From: an uncultured Acidovorax sp.
GTDB lineage: Bacteria; Pseudomonadota; Gammaproteobacteria; Burkholderiales; Burkholderiaceae_C
DNA length: 64,000 nt
Reading direction: 5' to 3'
Assembly: GCA_913774955.1 (NCBI GenBank)
Contig: CAJYKV010000018.1
Location: forward strand, 1 to 64,000
Position numbers and translations under genes: made by a program. The notes below the pieces were generated by a model. It saw only the letters and a list, made by a program, of their open reading frames with translations, did not search any database and was not told where the DNA came from. Positions 59,927-64,000 of this stretch are shown one piece after another; positions within the stretch are counted from its first letter, which is position 1, and each line of letters begins with the position of its first letter.

Positions 59927-60436
59927 TTATGCAGCCGCCGGCGCCTGTGCGGCAAGTGCCTCCAGCGCCTCGCCCGTGAGCCGATAACGGATCCACTCCG
60001 ATTGCGGCTTCGCGCCCAAACTCTCGTAGAACGCGATGGACGGCGTATTCCAGTCCAGCACGCTCCACTCGAAGCGGCCGCAGTCCTTATCGACCGCGAT
60101 GGCGGCCAGGTGCTGCAGCAGCGCCTTGCCCGCGCCGCGGCCGCGGCATTCGGGCGATACGTAGAGATCCTCGAGGTAGAGACCGTGGCGGCCCTGCCAG
60201 GTGGAGTAGTTGAAGAAGTACACGGCGAAGCCCACCGGCGTGTCGCCGTCCAAGCAGATCAGTCCGAAGACGGCCGGGTTCTCGCAGAACATCGTGCGCT
60301 CCATGTGCGCGCGCGTGGCCTGCATCTCGTGCTCGGCCTTTTCATAGATGGCCAGTTCGCGGATGAAGTGCAGGATGGTGTCGATGTCGTCGGGGGTGGC
60401 GGGACGGATGGCGAGGGGCTGCGGGGAACCGGTCAT
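59927..60436 (-). CDS. GNAT-family N-acetyltransferase
   Basis: A 169-residue protein. [20 protein letters not shown] is the usual GNAT opening; the acetyl-CoA loop is [18 protein letters not shown] (R-G-x-G-x-G/A), followed by [18 protein letters not shown]. It belongs to the group related to diamine and thialysine acetyltransferases (EDLYV before the loop). Substrate not assigned. Its end lies 21 bp from the Fic remnant. Confidence 0.92.
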   Translation of the reverse strand: MTGSPQPLAIRPATPDDIDTILHFIRELAIYEKAEHEMQATRAHMERTMFCENPAVFGLICLDGDTPVGFAVYFFNYSTWQGRHGLYLEDLYVSPECRGRGAGKALLQHLAAIAVDKDCGRFEWSVLDWNTPSIAFYESLGAKPQSEWIRYRLTGEALEALAAQAPAAA

Positions 60437-60496
60437 GGATGCGGAATGGGGAGGCGAAGGCGAAGGCGAGGCAGGGGGGAGACGACAGCGCGAACG

Positions 60497-60709
60497 TCAC
60501 GACAGTGTGCCCGCGTCCAGGGCGGGCGGGCGCAGCAGGTCGGCATTGACGCCCATGGCTTCGCTGGCGCGTTCCACGGCCTGCCAGAGCGGCGCCGGCA
60601 TGCGCAGGATGTCGTCGGGGGAATCGGCCCGGGCGATCCAGGCGTCGATCTCGTGGTGCTGCTCGGGGGTGAGCAGCTCCAGGTTCAGCATCTCGTCGAT
60701 GGTTTTCAT
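60497..60709 (-). CDS. Small conserved-looking hypothetical protein (70 aa)
   Basis: A 70-residue soluble, acidic, helical protein ([31 protein letters not shown] onward) lacking any family motif I recognise. ATG at 60707-60709 chosen over an upstream Met because it gives a regular start. It lies between the GNAT gene (60 bp) and eda (51 bp) and shares their strand. Confidence 0.6.
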   Translation of the reverse strand: MKTIDEMLNLELLTPEQHHEIDAWIARADSPDDILRMPAPLWQAVERASEAMGVNADLLRPPALDAGTLS

Positions 60710-60760
60710 GGCCACAGTATCGCCAACCCGGCGGGCTGGCGGCACTTCTTTTTGCAGCCG

Positions 60761-61404
60761 TCAGCGTGCCGGACGCAACGCCGCGGCGGCCCGGGCCAGG
60801 TCCGTGATGCGGGCCCAGTCGCCCGAGGCCAGCGCATCGCCGGGCACCAGCCAGGAGCCGCCCACGCAGGCGACGTTGCCGAGCGACAGGAAATCCGCCG
60901 CATTGCCCGGCTGGATGCCGCCCGTGGGGCAGAACACCACGTCGCCGAACGGCCCCTGCCAGGCCTTGAGCATGGCGAGGCCGCCGGCCTGCACGGCCGG
61001 GAAGAACTTCAAGGCATTGAAGCCTTCTTCCTGCGCCATCATGATTTCGCTGCCGGTGGCCACGCCGGGCAGCAGCGGCAGGTTCAGATCGCGGCAGGCG
61101 CGGCCCACGGCGGGAGTGAAGCCCGGGCTCACGGCGAAGCGCGCGCCCGCGCGGGCGGCGGCCTGTGCGTCGGCCGCGCTGCGCACCGTGCCGGCGCCGA
61201 CCACGGCCTCGGGAACGTCCCGCGCAATGGCTTCCATGCAGGCCAGGGCCTCGGGGGTGCGCAGCGTCACTTCGAGCATGCGGATGCCGCCGGCCACCAG
61301 GGCGCGCGCCATCGGCACTGCATGCGCCACGTCGTTCAGCACGATCACCGGAATCACCGGCGCGTCGCGCATCACCTCCTGCGCGCTCAAAGTCCCTTGT
61401 CCGT

Positions 61405-61414
<10 letters not shown>
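60761..61414 (-). CDS. eda: KDPG/KHG aldolase
   Basis: A 217-residue class I aldolase. The Schiff-base Lys is in NALKFFPA, with Glu in [12 protein letters not shown] and the phosphate-binding GGSWLVP. It cleaves 2-keto-3-deoxy-6-phosphogluconate to pyruvate and glyceraldehyde-3-phosphate. The start overlaps the end of edd by 10 bp, so the two are coupled as an Entner-Doudoroff operon. Confidence 0.96.
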
Positions 61415-63258
<1,844 letters not shown>

Positions 63259-63524
63259 GGCGGTGTGTGGGGCGGTGCCTTGCAGGATCGACGTGGGGAG
63301 GAACGGAGATGGCGCGCGAGGGCCCGGGGAGCCGCCCGGGCCGGCCGTGGTGACAGCCGGTGGTGCGGGGCCTGCGGGGAATCGTACGCCTTCCGTATGA
63401 CCTGCGAGTGTAGGCCGAAGCGAGGGCAGCCGCCGCGTACGGCCGGGTTCGGCCACGCGAACCCCTCCCTGGGGCCGGGCGTGCGCTGCGGGCCCCGGCA
63501 GCGCATGCGCCCGTGCCGCCGTGC

Positions 63525-64000
63525 TTACTGGCCGCGGGCCTGCTTGACGGCGGCCTGCACCGCGTCCCAGGTCTCCTGGCCTACGGATTTGGCGATGCCG
63601 GCGTTCACCGAGGTGAGCTTCTCGCGCATGCGGTTGGCTTCGGCCGCGGGCAGTTCGTTGACCTGCATGCCCTTGGTCTTCAGGTCGGCCAGGGCCTTGG
63701 CGGCTTCCTCGCGCGTGTCCTTGCGCTCGAAATCACGGCTCTTCACGGCGGCGTCCTGCAGCACCTTCTTCTCGGCCGGGCTGAGCGTGTCCCACCACTT
63801 CTTGCTCACGGTGACGATCCACGGGCTGTAGACGTGGTTGGTGACGGTGAGGTACTTCTGCACCTCGTAGAACTTGCTGGACACCACGGTGTTGAACGGG
63901 TTTTCCTGACCATCGACGGCACGCGTTTCGAGCGCGGTGAACAGCTCGGAGAACGGCAGCGGCACGGCATTGGCGCCCAGGGCCTTGAAGCTGTCGAGGA
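63525..64000 (-). CDS. dctP: TRAP transporter solute-binding protein DctP (5' part beyond the window)
   Basis: The C-terminal ~157 residues are visible. [54 protein letters not shown] is the DctP signature region, with the conserved Arg/Asn that bind an organic acid carboxylate; a helical tail follows. It binds C4-dicarboxylates or related acids in the periplasm for a TRAP permease, whose genes would be leftwards or outside the window. Only the C-terminal portion can be judged. Confidence 0.92.
   Translation of the reverse strand, partial: LDSFKALGANAVPLPFSELFTALETRAVDGQENPFNTVVSSKFYEVQKYLTVTNHVYSPWIVTVSKKWWDTLSPAEKKVLQDAAVKSRDFERKDTREEAAKALADLKTKGMQVNELPAAEANRMREKLTSVNAGIAKSVGQETWDAVQAAVKQARGQ

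Overview
The window is GC-rich chromosomal DNA (about 65-70 % G+C by eye) with the gene content of a Burkholderiales bacterium, most likely Comamonadaceae (Acidovorax/Paracidovorax type). Supporting content: an imuA-imuB-dnaE2 SOS cassette, an Entner-Doudoroff edd-eda pair, an AcnD/PrpF-type methylcitrate cluster, a TRAP transporter protein and paired membrane and soluble pyrophosphatases. The genus is inferred from gene content; no rRNA or tRNA gene was recognised.

Layout. 1-15.0 kb: an M20 peptidase (cut by the window edge), H+-pyrophosphatase and divergent ppa, an HD-GYP protein, the imuA-imuB-dnaE2 mutasome behind an SOS box, an AsmA-family protein and a pseudouridine synthase. 15.0-32.3 kb: a surface polysaccharide locus that joins a phage-N4-receptor type synthase system (wecB, BcsB-like protein, nfrB, nfrA) to an alginate-type O-acylation module (two AlgJ/AlgX-like proteins, AlgI-type MBOAT, AlgF-like protein). 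It is followed convergently by an adenylation enzyme, carrier protein and acyl-CoA dehydrogenase trio and a glycosidase-like lipoprotein.

32.86-44.18 kb: an 11.3-kb prophage bounded by 17-bp direct repeats that match the XerD arm and central region of dif. It has no integrase of its own. It encodes divergent regulators, an HUH replication protein, an FtsK/HerA-type packaging ATPase, a corticovirus P2-like (double jelly-roll) major capsid protein, about eleven small single-membrane-span proteins, spike/vertex candidates, a membrane-anchored lambda-R-type muralytic enzyme and a 21-residue basic protein. This is a PM2-like tailless icosahedral, membrane-containing prophage with inovirus-like regulators at its ends, and it is the main candidate for an undescribed system. 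Integration truncates one regulator, which would be 32 residues longer in the excised circle, and separates it from a second regulator with which it would form one operon.

44.2-64 kb: a KfrA-like DNA-binding protein divergent from a tyrosine recombinase; an HD hydrolase; a core-methionine-synthase operon (mesD, mesX) divergent from metR with a MetR box; a methylcitrate cluster (prpC, acnD, prpF, prpB-like) divergent from an ScfR/RamB-type regulator with six TGCGAAT heptamers between them; an SDR, gloA, an internally deleted Fic gene, a GNAT gene, eda-edd and a partial dctP.
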